From Pipra filicauda (lineage: Eukaryota; Chordata; Aves; Passeriformes; Pipridae), in NCBI RefSeq assembly GCF_003945595.2, contig NW_024104430.1, positions 372,001-436,000 on the forward strand: DNA of 64,000 nt, in the 5' to 3' direction. This document shows, piece after piece, positions 47,915 to 59,365 of the stretch. The translations under genes and the position numbers were made by a program. Each line of letters begins with the position of its first letter. Within the stretch, counting starts at the first letter, position 1. Under the pieces are notes generated by a model, which was not told the origin of the DNA, ran no database searches, and was given only the letters and a program-made list of their open reading frames with translations.

Positions 47915-48254
47915 TGTAATATCCAGGCTTGCCCAGTCATGCCTCGTGGTGCTTGTTCCCTGCTTCCCTGCTTCTCCCTCTGATTGGCTGAGAAAGCTGC
48001 AGTGAGGAGAGAGCTACCATTCGTCCTTTCCTTCCCCGGTTCCTCCCCAGTTCCTCCCTCTTCGCCTGAGTCCCTATCCCTCTTCGTTTCCCTGTTTGTC
48101 TGTCTTATGCTCCACCCTATTTTCTGGTGCATTCCATGCCAGAGCTTATAAAACCCTTGTGCTCCCTCATTAAAATAGCATTGCATCCTCAAACCTCGTC
48201 AGACCCCTTTGTGCAGTGCCACTACCCTTCACCCTTCCCCCACGGACCGTGGCA
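47915..48254 (+). mobile_element. Compact ERV solo LTR (~340 bp)
   Basis: A GC-rich short LTR on + inside AT-rich DNA. It has an inverted CCAAT box (ATTGG, 47983-47987), a TATA box (TATAAA, 48147-48152), and ATTAAA (48169-48174) as polyadenylation signal only about 17 bp after the TATA box. A U5 follows, ending ACCGTGGCA at 48254. The short U3-R-U5 layout resembles ERV1/ERVK-type avian LTRs more than the long ERVL ones elsewhere in the window. The 5' edge is approximate and no TSD was found. The 94-codon antisense frame at 47908-48192 is a by-product of its GC-richness. Confidence 0.72.
47983..48174 (+). promoter_or_regulatory. LTR CCAAT, TATA and polyadenylation elements
   Basis: Inverted CCAAT (47983-47987), TATAAA (48147-48152) and ATTAAA (48169-48174) lie in the correct order on one strand. 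Confidence 0.55.
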
Positions 48255-51200
48255 TTAGACCATACTCACCTCATGAAAGAAAAAAGGAATTTTCATAAAG
48301 AGGGAACTACAGCTTCTTTATTTATTCATGGTGATCTGTGTGATATGACTGTCAGAATGTGGTCAAACTTCACAGATACTGCTGTCTTTCTGCCAGGAGG
48401 GAATTTGCTTTGGGGGGCATCTGTGACAAAGCCTGGCTCAAAAAATTTAATATTAAAAAAAATCTGTTTCAATAAAATGAATTACATGCAGGTTAATTAC
48501 ACAAGCAGCATTTAATTTAACCCCATTTTATTTCTGATCCTGAACCCTTCCATACAGTACTTCCTAGTAGTGTCACGTAGTAGAATTTCAAGGACAGCTA
48601 CAACACAATGAACCACCTGGTAAACCCTGAAAAACACTGAGAGACATTTTAAGAACAGTGCTGATAACGCTCTGTGTTTTGCTGCAGCAACTCAGGCCTT
48701 GAAATGGTAACAGGAGTGAATGGAGGAAATAAGTGAGCCTCTGAGTTTTTGTGTTTTTCAGATGATGTGGCAATAAAGTTAAATATGCTTTGAAAATATT
48801 GTCTTTATCCTGTTGATGTTGATCAGGTTAAAAAAAAAATATTTTTCACACTGAAGGAACAGTGAATTTCTATTTTCTGTCCGTGCTTTTAATAGAGAAG
48901 CACAGACAAGAGGCGTTTATGTTTGGGATAAAATAGAGTTGTTATTTTTTAAAATATCATAATAATAGGTACACAGGAAAAAATTTATGGATAATTAAGC
49001 TTCTGAGCAATGAAGCTGATTTTTTTTAATCCAACATTGTGGATTGAAACATGAACCTGTACTGAATGGAAACATGAAGCAAAAATAAATGTGTAAATAA
49101 ATATCGAAGCTCTTCACCTCCCCGATGTACTCAGTAGATATATTGAAGATTTGGGGTTAGTGGCAATAACTAATTTCCTACATTCTATTTTAATCACAAA
49201 TTTCCCACATTCTACTTTAATCACAAATTTCCCAAGTTAAAGGGCTGATTACAACAAACAGCAGACAACCTCATTGTTGTGGCTGCGATAATCTGTACTT
49301 AAGATCAAGAAAGTGAAAAAACGAAATTAACAAGTATCTATAAAAATTGTTTCAATTTTCTAAATTTCAAGAATGAAAATATTCAACACAGTCATTTTCC
49401 CCTGTTCACCCTGCAAAAACGTCTTACAGCTAATACTCTATAGCCCATCCAGTAACTCTAGTAAAGCCAGGAGGCCCAAACTCACAAGAAGATACAAGGT
49501 CTTTCACACCGGTGAGCTTAATATATATAGTTCTGAAAGTGGTAACATTAAATAGTGAGAATTTTATGCTGCAGAAAGCCCCAGAATTATTCTCTATATT
49601 AAACAAAGAAGCCAAAACCAGTATGAAATATAAGTGTCTCTTCCAGAACATGTTATTATCCTGAACTTTAGAGGTAAGTATCTGAGGGAAGAGGGTGGAT
49701 TGCACTGTTTCATACATATTCATAGCAGCCAAATGATTATAAAGTTCATTTTGGAAACAGAAGACTTGGTACTCCCTTGGAGATGGTGGTAAACCATAGT
49801 TTACATTTTGAATGTTGCCAAAAAACTTCAGTTTAAGAAATAATCTGGATATTCTTTGCTGCTGGGCAGATGCTGGGTCACTGCATAGAGAAGAGTGTGA
49901 GATGAGTGGGTCCAGAGAGACAGAGCACTGAGAGGGAGGCAGCACTTGTAGCCCACTAATGAGTGATTTTCTACGTTGAACCAAGAGTCAGAATGAGCAG
50001 CCTGACAGGAGTCTTAGTTACAGAGCAAAACAAAAGTGGGACTGGAAGGAAGCTCAAGGGCTCAGTCTTTTACTGCCTAGGCTGCTGAAATCCTGACCAT
50101 CTCACTCCCTACTTGGGTGCTTTCTATTTGACAGTACCAGCACATTTCCCATTCAAACTCCTCATGAGGAATGAAACCACGCTAAATTTATCTCCTGTGC
50201 TAGATATGGCTCCCTCTGTAGTCATCCAATTCTGTCCCAGAAGTCTTTGCATTTGCTGCCATTGCATCTCCATCCATATTCCCAAATACACCAGTTCATG
50301 TCTTGAAATCATTTCTCTTATGTGTTGTACCTTAACTCTGATTCCTATATGTGGAGCTGGAAAGCAGGAAACAATTATTCTGTCTCCACGTCACATGTGC
50401 ATCATATAGAGTCCTGAGTGGGATGGTAGTCTGCTTTAGATGGTACTAGCTATAAACAGTGTGGACATGAACTTAAACATGATTCATGTCACTTGTCTGT
50501 TTTATTTAGGAGTATAGATGCAAAAAAAGATCCCTTTGCCTCTTCTTTGGCAAGTTTCTTCTTTGCTTGTTAATTTACTTCCTTCTTTGCTTTAATAAAT
50601 GCAGCAGTGTTACAGTTTACTGTAAGTTTGTAGTTTTCCATAACCATCCATTACAAACAGCACATTATGCTAGCGGTAGAGCAGCAGAGTGACAAACAAG
50701 AGGGTCTGACTAAAAACAGGTGGATAGGAAGAATGTGAGCATTGTGGGGCAGCAGTTAACAGCAGCTACCAGGAAGGTGTAATATTGGATGCAATGTAAT
50801 ATTGGATGGTTTGTGAAATCCCTAAAAGAGTAAAAAAGTACAGTGGTAATCTTAGCTACAAACTGGGAAAAGATGATTCTGATTCAGAGCAGCTCCTGTT
50901 TGGACTTGATAGAAGTTTATGACTTTCCCAGAATGCAAAAAAGAATGAAGCAAGATTTTGGAAGAAAGACAAGACAATGTTAAAATAGAGGGGGTTAAAT
51001 GAGAAAGATGGATTGCAGTAAGAGAAGCACATGAAAGAAAAAACTGTTTAAATGGAGATATCAGTGTTCAAAAGAAACAGTATAGGTGACTGATTAAGCT
51101 GGGGGAAAAATCACTGACCTAAGCATTGTCCAGCTTAACTGGACAGCAAAATGCTCAGCAAAACTACTGCATCTGAACAGAAAATCATACAAAAAACTGT

Positions 51201-51447
51201 AGATAAGTATTACAGCTACACAAAAAGAACAAAAGTACACATATGGCTTGACATTTTTATGAATAGTTTATACAGGTTATGAAAATATTTAAGAAATAGC
51301 TAAAGTAGCGTCTTAAGTGTAAGAGAAGCAATTAACATAATAGCAGACTATCCAAAAATATTGGATAGTCCTACTGGAGGATGTAGGAAGGGTCAGCCTT
51401 TTCACAAGTATATTTTTTAGCTAATTACAATCATATTTGACCTTGAT
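48255..51447. other. Non-coding DNA
   Basis: No gene recognised. A tandem duplication lies at about 49175-49234. The longest frame of the window (49430-49984, -, 184 codons) starts at TTG, not ATG, and has no recognisable domain. Confidence 0.5.
49174..49236. repeat. ~29-bp tandem duplication
   Basis: 'cacattctactttaatcaca' and its near-identical partner 'tacattctattttaatcaca', each followed by 'aatttccca', lie head to tail. Confidence 0.8.
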
Positions 51448-51531
51448 AAAAAAAACCAAACAAACAAAACTCCCCAAACCCAACCAAAAAAAACCAACCA
51501 ACCAACCAAACAAACAAAAAAACCCCAAACA
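51448..51531. repeat. A/C-rich tract with (AACC)n
   Basis: About 84 bp of A and C with an AACC tetranucleotide run (51492-51508) and AAAC repeats. Directly precedes the LTR at 51.6 kb. Confidence 0.85.
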
Positions 51532-51575
51532 GTAATGAACTGTATGATTTTATGCCATTGGCTGTTAATAAAAAG

Positions 51576-52166
51576 TGCCACGGTTTAATCCCAGCCATCA
51601 ACTCAGCCCCATGCAGCCACTTGCTCACTTCTCCCAGTCAGGATGGGGGAGAGAATCAGAAAAGTAAAAATGACAAAACTCATGGGTTGAGATAAAGACA
51701 GTGTAAAAGGTAAAACGATGCCACACTTGACAGCAAAATAAAACAAAGAATCCATTCACCTCTTCCAGTGTGGAGGCAGGTGCTCAGCCACGTTCAGGAA
51801 AAATGGGCTCTGTCATGCATAATTGTGACTTAGGAAGACAAATGCTGTGACTCCGAAAGTCCCCCTTTCCTTCTTCTTCCTCCAGTTTTATATGCTGATC
51901 ATGAGGCCATATAGTGTGGGAAATCCCTCTGGGCAGTTGGGGTCAGCTGTCCCAGATATGTTCATCCCAGCTCCTTGTGCACTCCCAGCCCCCTTGCTGG
52001 TGAGGTGGGATGAGAGGCAGAAAAGGCCTTGACACTGTGTAAGAGCTGCCCAGCAGTAACAAAAACATCTCTTTGTTATCAAGACTGTTTCCAGCATAAA
52101 TCCGAAGCATAGCCCATACTAGGTACTGTGAAGAAAATTAACTCTATCCTAGCCAACATTAGCACA
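51576..52166 (-). mobile_element. Avian ERV solo LTR (591 bp)
   Basis: One of the best-recognised LTRs here. On + it opens 'tgccacggtttaatcccagc' and closes 'ttaactctatcctagccaa' then 'cattagcaca'. Inside are 'catgggttgagataaaga' (51681), 'gggcagttggggtcagctgt' (51932) and the 'ctccttgtgcactcccagcc' block (51971). Read on - it is TG...CA with a TATA box (51892-51887). Flanks AAAAG (51571-51575) and CAAAG (52167-52171) look like a 5-bp TSD with one mismatch. No internal genes remain. Confidence 0.88.
51887..51892 (-). promoter_or_regulatory. LTR TATA box
   Basis: TATAAA on the - strand (GCATATAAAACTGG), in the usual place after the GC-rich U3. Confidence 0.6.
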
Positions 52167-52171
52167 CAAAG

Positions 52172-55100
52172 ATCCTGTAAGCTTTCATATCATCATACTC
52201 ATACAAATGAAGGTTCTGTACACAGGCACACTTCATAATTAAATGTGCACCTTGTGCCACCAAGAGATAGGGAAAGGAATAATTTTGCCATTGATGTGTA
52301 AAGGAATTGCCAATTAATGAGTCTGGTACATGAGAAGGCACCTGGTCTGAATAAGTGGTATTTATGTATCTCCTGAGAGGTGATACAGTCCTTCAGCTAG
52401 TGAGAAACATTCCAAGCATGCCTTTGAATAAGGAAGAAATAATTATAAAGGAAGTAATAATAATAAGATTAAGTATATCTAGGCTTCCTGGAAAGTTCAG
52501 CTATGGTGAGCAGCTACAAAATTAGCATACTCCACCAAGAAAGCACTTTTTTTAATAAGTGCAACTTGAGACGTAATGTAACCTGGGGGAGGAATTCTCA
52601 ATTGAAACACTGTTAGTGATTTCAGGAGGAGAGAGTTTTTTCATTTTAAATTTTGAGTAAAAAGATCAAGACGAATTTTTTCTTCTGTATTTTTACCTTT
52701 TTCATCTGTAAGAGTTTACAATTATTTTCTCATTTTAGGTATAGTAAAAAAAATAAATTTTTCTTTTTCACACAAAAGACTTTGTCAAGGATACCTCAAT
52801 AAGAAATTTTATATTTTTAATGGCATTTGAACCCTAAAGATGCTGTAAATATAGAAGTGTCATATAAAGAGATAAATTAACGTCCACCACATGGTGAAAC
52901 AAATCTTATGTAGAACTTCTAAAACAATTTATTTTTCAATTGATTTAACTCCTAGCATAGTATGAGGAATGCTTCTTCACAATTTTTTCCAGGGTCTTGC
53001 CTTTAATTATTAAATTCTCTTTTTCTGCCAAATGACAGTAATTTTAAATACAGAAGGAAAAGAGTTATTAAAAATTTGGCTCTGTAAGATCTTTTCTTTC
53101 ATTCCAATAATAGTGCATGTTCAGTTTGTTTCTTAATTTATTTTGACTCTTAAGAATTGATTTCAGCTGAAGTGATAGCTCTTAACTTGTCTCATTGGCC
53201 AATTTATAAGAATATAAAAAGGGAAAGAAACTGAAAAATAGGATTTATTATTTCTAAAAAAATTGGAAAGAAATGGATTTTGGATAAAGAAAAACCTATT
53301 TGAAAGACTGTCTTTTTGTTGCAGCCTCAGACTAAGAAAAGTTTAACATTCTCAAAGTTTTACAGTAGACAAAATCTTTTTTCTGTTCAACTAACTGAAA
53401 AGCTAAAAATGCATGTAATACCATTGTTATAACAATAACAAAGTCCAGATAACTTGTCATGTATTCAGATTTTTAACTTAAAAAGATAATTAATACATCT
53501 TCACTGTGTTATCAAACATAAGTCTCTAGATTAAAAGAATATTCCTGAATTATGTTCAAAGGATGCCTTGCTATAAATTAGAGGTATGCTTCTGGTTGAA
53601 CACACTGAAACATGGCATGTCACCATAGTAGAGAAGAATAAGGACAGTTTCAAAGATGTTTCATTGTACTTCATTATGACTGCAATATTTCCAATGAAAT
53701 GCAGCCAGACAATTTCTTCATTAAAAAATAAAATTAACAAAATCAGGTATGAAAAATAATTTCTTCTAGAAACTATCAAAGACATTGACAAATGAAGATA
53801 ACTTTTTTTTTTTTCCTGGAACTTATCAAAACGTTCTAACATCAATACATTTGGACCATGGAACCAAACTTCTGACTGAACGCTGATCAAGTCAGAAATG
53901 TTTTTTCAAACAAAAAATTAATTTTTGGAATTTTTTCTCATTATTCCATTTTTGTGGCCTTTAAACCCCAGTTTATCTTTCCATCTGAAGTTTCCACTTT
54001 TTTATTTTTTTTCTGTATCTGTTTCTTTCTGGTTCTTTTACAGTATTTATCTGTAAAAGACTTTCTCTCCTTGAAGCCCCACGAACAGGAAAAATATTTC
54101 TGTGTTTAAGTTCTCATTGTAGAAGTATTACTGTTCTCATAGTTCTCAAATCTGCACTGCATTATGATTGGCACAGATTGGGCTCTCTGTCTTCTCAATA
54201 CTGTGGAATTAAAGGCAGAAATTTCATACTCTTTCTGATAAAATATACTGTATACTTATTAAGGGTGAAGTTTTAGGCCTACGACTTTTTCCATTCCACC
54301 CAAATCCATTGATGCTTCATTGCTGAATCTTGATGACACAGAAAAGCAAAGAAATAGTAACTGAAAAATACTACTTTAAGAGAAAAGTAATAACAGGGAA
54401 TTTCACATTTTTAAAATAATATAATCTAAACTTTTAAGAATTATAACACTATTAGGCATTACCTAAATTATTTTAGAACAAAAATCCTCAAAGATTAACC
54501 TTAAAAATTAATTTTACCCCTCTTTCAACTCTGATTTGAACTCCAGCAGTTTTATTTATTTCTTTCAAAATGTAGACTACTGCTCTTCAAACTATTTCTG
54601 TATTGTATTACTAGTGTTTCTATCATCACAACTTGGTGTTTTCAGGTGCTTCTGCAATTTTGTGATCCTTCTTAAGATAATATTCAGTGAGACAGAGATA
54701 TGGGGGATCATAGATTGAAAAGACTGAAACTTTTTCTCATACACTACATTTCACAAGGCATGTGTAATATTTGTGTAGAATTCCTGGCACTCTTACGAAG
54801 AAGTAAGGTTAGTCCTATTTTACATGAAGAAAGGAATCTTGAGGATCCATACAAAGAGAATCACCAGCTGACTGGTGGTTACAGATTATGAACCAGATTC
54901 TCATTAACCTCTTTGTACTGTGTGACATGTGAAAATCCCATCTGAAGTCAGGAGGGAATTCCCTGATCCTGCAGTTACAGCAGTCATATGACAGCTTGCT
55001 GAGGAGCCAGCTACTAGGTTGTATGCCTGGGACCATGGAAGCACACTGAGGGCAGGGATAGCTGCAAGGGTGGTCCTTCCATACGCAGAAAGCCCTGGGA

Positions 55101-56299
55101 AGAGCAGCAGAGCTGTGTATCTCCCATCAGATGCAGGTGATCACATGGTATTTCTGCCTTCCCTGAATGGCTTTGATCTGGAAACCAGGCTCAGTCTTAC
55201 CTAAACAGGCCAGGTTGCCTCTGACCAAAACGTACATGTGAAACTTGTCCATTTCAGTGCCATGGGAAGCAGGAATGAAAAAATGATCTAAAAAAGGTGC
55301 TGGATTTTATAAAATCCCATTGTTTATGAATTGAGATAACCATTATGAGAATGTTAGCCCTGATCCTGAATGATAACCAGTCTGAGTGATTTCTTGTCTA
55401 TGTAAATCACAATACTGGCCCTCCAGCTGTTTTTCTTGTCTCGGTTTTTAAAGCAGACTCCCAAAAAGACTGAAGTGTATGTCACTTTTAGCTCTGTACA
55501 GAGAATATAACAAAGAATTGGGCAGAATGAATGAATCTGTCAACAGCTGGTCACTTGCATCCACTGAGGTAAAAGACTGCTTCAAGCTTAATTTTCAGGT
55601 GTACAAAGCCTCATTTTTACCCTCTGAACTGCCTATCACTATGTATTTCACAGGGCATCTCATTAGGTTGCAGAGTTGCTCGGAGTAGTCCATGTGAAAA
55701 ATGCTGCTCAGGCTACCTCAACAAATCTGTAGGGATTTTTTCCTCTGGGAGTAGAACCTATCCCAAGGGCTCTATTATCCAGTTCCCCTTGGCTGTGTGG
55801 AAATAATTAATTTCACTTGAGTGGTTTCTGTTTAGAAAAATGTTCAGCTGAAGATATTTTGGTTTCAAGGCTAAATTTCCTGGATTTGATTATTGTGCAA
55901 AAAAGGATCTACTGTGTTTTAAATGGAAGACATAGTCATAAAATTCTTCTGTCCATTAATTCCAAGTTGCTGTGCTGGCATCAATTGCATATTGATCTAC
56001 TGAAGAAAATTCACTTTCCTGTAGTTTTCTTTTCTTCTTGGGTGCCCCTGAGATGCCTATATGGCTTAGTAGGCAAAACCATGATCTTATTCTATTCTAT
56101 TCTTATTCCTGTGCTAAATATTTAGTATGTGATAAAAGAGACACAGAAAAAATATCTGAGACTATCTGGATGTGTATTTTTTCATTCATATATTTAGTTT
56201 CATCTTTACCAAATTTAAAGGTACATTGGTCATTCTCAGCTCTTTTCACTAAAAGCCTGTCTTCATAGGACAGGCTGCTATGGAGCACCTGTCATTCAT
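52172..56299. other. AT-rich non-coding DNA
   Basis: No gene or element recognised over 4.1 kb. Confidence 0.5.
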
Positions 56300-56392
56300 T
56301 TCTGTGGACCCACTCCAGTAGGTCCATGCTTTTTCTATGCTGAGGACTCCAGAGCTGAATGCAGTATTCCAGGTGGGGTTTCTTCAGAAACA
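56300..56392 (-). mobile_element. CR1 LINE internal fragment (3' part of ORF2)
   Basis: 'tggacccactccagtaggtc', 'ctgaggactccagagctgaa' and 'gtattccaggtggggttt' are the reverse complement of the CR1 ORF2 segment downstream of the RT palm. About 90 bp remains and neither end is a natural CR1 terminus. Confidence 0.85.
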
Positions 56393-56679
56393 TATATAGG
56401 GGGAACATGCCCTGATATATTTTGAGATAACTAGATTGAGATGTCATCTTAACCTAAGAATCGCAAATTCAAATTTTTAGAGGGTATCCCAGAGATCTCA
56501 TCTGGAGAGGTCCACAGAGGACAACTAAAGGCCATATTTTATCATTGAACAAATAAACCACAAGCTCATATTGAGGTATTTACTGGGCAATGAAATATGC
56601 TGTAAAAGAACACTTTTTTTTCATGTTTATGTCTTATACAATCTCTCTTTCCTTGATGAACTGAGAGAAGAAAAAGCAA

Positions 56680-56735
56680 TCACAGAATCACAGAATATGC
56701 TGAGTTGGAAGGGAATCACTTTATGGGTGAAAAAA
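56680..56735 (-). mobile_element. CR1 3'-tail fragment
   Basis: 'cacagaatcacagaatatgc' followed by 'tgagttggaagggaatcac' is a CR1 3' terminus in reverse complement, cut after about 50 bp. A separate insertion from the piece at 56.3 kb, because the 3' end lies upstream of where that copy would start. Confidence 0.8.
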
Positions 56736-57144
56736 AAGAGAAGGTAGGTGTGTAATGTGAACAGACTCATTAGGCAACTAAATAAATACTGTTTTGTTAC
56801 TAGTAAGAAGCCTGATCATATTGGTGTTAGCCAACACAGGGATCAACAGTCTGCAAAAGCTGTTGATGGAACAGGAGTGAAAGGAAGAAAAATCTTTGTT
56901 TTCTAAGATATTCATCATTAAATAATAGAAATTTAAAAAGGATAGGGCAAATGAAACAAAAGTCCTTGCAGCTATGGAAACAGTGACAGACCTGAAAGCA
57001 CAAGACAGTGCTTTCAACAGCACACATGATCTGTACATAGGCAGTAGCAATTTTGAGGTGTTTAGGAAAATTATATGCCAGTGACTGTAGCGGTAAGAAG
57101 GTATAGTACTTCTAGAAGTTGTACTTCAGCAGTAAATATTAGAA

Positions 57145-57208
57145 TTGGGTATATGTTGGTGCATTGACCAACAAAAATATTGCTTGGGTATATGTTGGTG
57201 CATTGACC
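57145..57208. repeat. 25-bp perfect direct repeat, 39-bp period
   Basis: 'ttgggtatatgttggtgcat' plus 'tgacc' at 57145-57169 is repeated perfectly at 57184-57208, with 14 bp between. Confidence 0.92.
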
Positions 57209-59289
57209 TCAGTCCCTACAGGTACATGCAGTGATCAGTTGTCTTCTCCAGGTGTCACTCAGATCATTACAGTAGAAAGCTGCCACTGTGACGTCCAGTA
57301 ATAAGCTTGATGTGTTGATGTCATAAACCCGATTCCAGATCCTTAATACTGCAGAAGTCTTACTATCTGGCATAGAAAACTTGGGCTTAGTACCACCATC
57401 CTGTGATAATCGGGAAAATTTTAAATTGCACATTCTGTAAGTTAAGAAAACAATAAAGTGTTACATTTTGTCTTCTCATCATGGTGTAAATATCACCTGA
57501 AAATCTTCCCTGAGAGATTGCAGAGAGCAGTTTCAAGGACTGTTTTATTTTATTGGGTGAAAATTACTGTCTGTGTAATGGCTCAGGCAGAAAGTAATAA
57601 AGCTGTCTCTGGTTACCTGTCTGGCCTTCATCTTTGCTAAAAGTACATGGTGAAAATCAAATTAGCTGAGAAAGTTTATAGAAGTTGACTGCTGCCATTG
57701 CTGCATCTATATGGACAATACCAGTGTTGCTAGACATTTCCGAAAAGCTTTCTACTCCTGAACAGTTAATAATGTAATCTCAGCACTACTTAAATCAGTG
57801 AGATCTGCTAAACCCCCAGAAGACAGATACTTGAGAAGCCAGTACATTTTATTCCTTGTCACTTCTAGATGTACCTCGTTGAGATCGATATTCCTATTTG
57901 ATGTAGCTGAAGCAGCTCAATGATCAGATTTGTTTAGGCATCTGGTATATGGTGTAATCCCTTTCATGGGTCTACAAAGTCAACTATTCACAGCAATGCC
58001 AAAAGAGAGATAAGGACCTGATCCCCTTGGCTACCTACTTGCCTAAATTCTGTAATTCAGTGTAGCTGTAGGACACTCTTGTCACACCTTTATATCAAGT
58101 CACAGAAAAATGAACACGGGAGGGAAGAAGAACCATTCAGGCAAGTGCCAGCTAAAACAGATAAGTTATGTAGCTCACGATGGAACCATGCAAAGATGCT
58201 GGCAGTAGCTTAGTTGCATCAGCCTGTCAGCTGGGCTCATCATATTGCACTCAGCACTACACCAGAGGCCTGTGCTGTTTCTGATTCTGCCAGGTTTAGT
58301 CAGCAGTAGCTCAGATTTCTGCTGCGATACCAAAATGTACTAAGAATGCCTAAATTCATCGTTCTCTCTGTCTTGAAAAGACTTCCTAAGGGTAAAATTT
58401 GGGGAAAACAGTCAGTGCCTAGCAGTTTTCTGTGTTAACTGGACATGTTTCACTATCTGCAGGACTCTGGGATTTTCAACAAAGAGAAGTTAAGTCAGCA
58501 GTCCCCAACAGATGCCAGAAGTATGTGAGGTGAAAACCTCCCAGCAGCTCTTTTAAAGGATCTCATGTATTTAGGTCTGATAGACTGTCATGAAAGAATA
58601 ATTATATTTAAAACTCCCAGAACACAAGTCACTTCACATGTAGCACTTCTGCAGAGCACCCTGTGATCCACAAGAGTGCTTTGAGTGAAAAAGGTGATAG
58701 CCTATGGACTGAGCCATAAGGGTGCACAAATTCTGCCATGACTTCAGTGAGACGAACTTCACTTCTTACCTTCTATCTAGCAGCAATGTGATTACACACA
58801 CCTAGGAAAAAAAAAGGCAAAGTTAGGTATGCCAAGTACTGCAGTTTCTCAGCATGATTACAGAGATTTCTGGAATGTCAGATTGGAAGCAAACCAAGAA
58901 AATCGCACTGAAAATTATGGTAGTTCCAGGAGCACCTCCAGTCTGGGAAGAGGACTTATTATAAATATTCCCAGGCACATACACTGAAATTTGGAGATCT
59001 CCTAACTAGATAAATCATTAGCACCCAGCATTAGGCAAAACCACCAGGACATGTTGATTGACACAGTTAGAGGGGAACAGCAGGAAAACAAATGAGGAAA
59101 CTGTCCTGCTTTTTCTTGGCAGGGAGGTCTCTCTTGTTTATGCTAGAAGGGGGCACTGCAAGCTAACAATGAAAGCAGCAATTTGAAGTGTACATCATAA
59201 TGATTACGTTGCTGTGTTTTCTGGTAATGGATCCCTTCAGTTTCCTTAGACATAGATACTCTGATATGTGTTGAATGTAGTGTATAATT

Positions 59290-59365
59290 TAGGAATATAT
59301 ACATATGTATATAGGGAGATATATATATATGTGTAAAATATGTGTTATATATATATTATTCTATT
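59290..59365. repeat. AT-rich dinucleotide-like tract
   Basis: TATATA and ACATATGTAT runs interrupted by GT; imperfect simple sequence. Confidence 0.75.

Noticed and set aside
49430..49984. Longest reading frame of the window, 184 codons on the - strand
   Set aside because: It opens with TTG and has its first ATG only about halfway through. No domain, signal or splice context is visible and composition matches the flanks. A frame this long is somewhat unlikely by chance in such AT-rich DNA, but that alone is not evidence of a gene.
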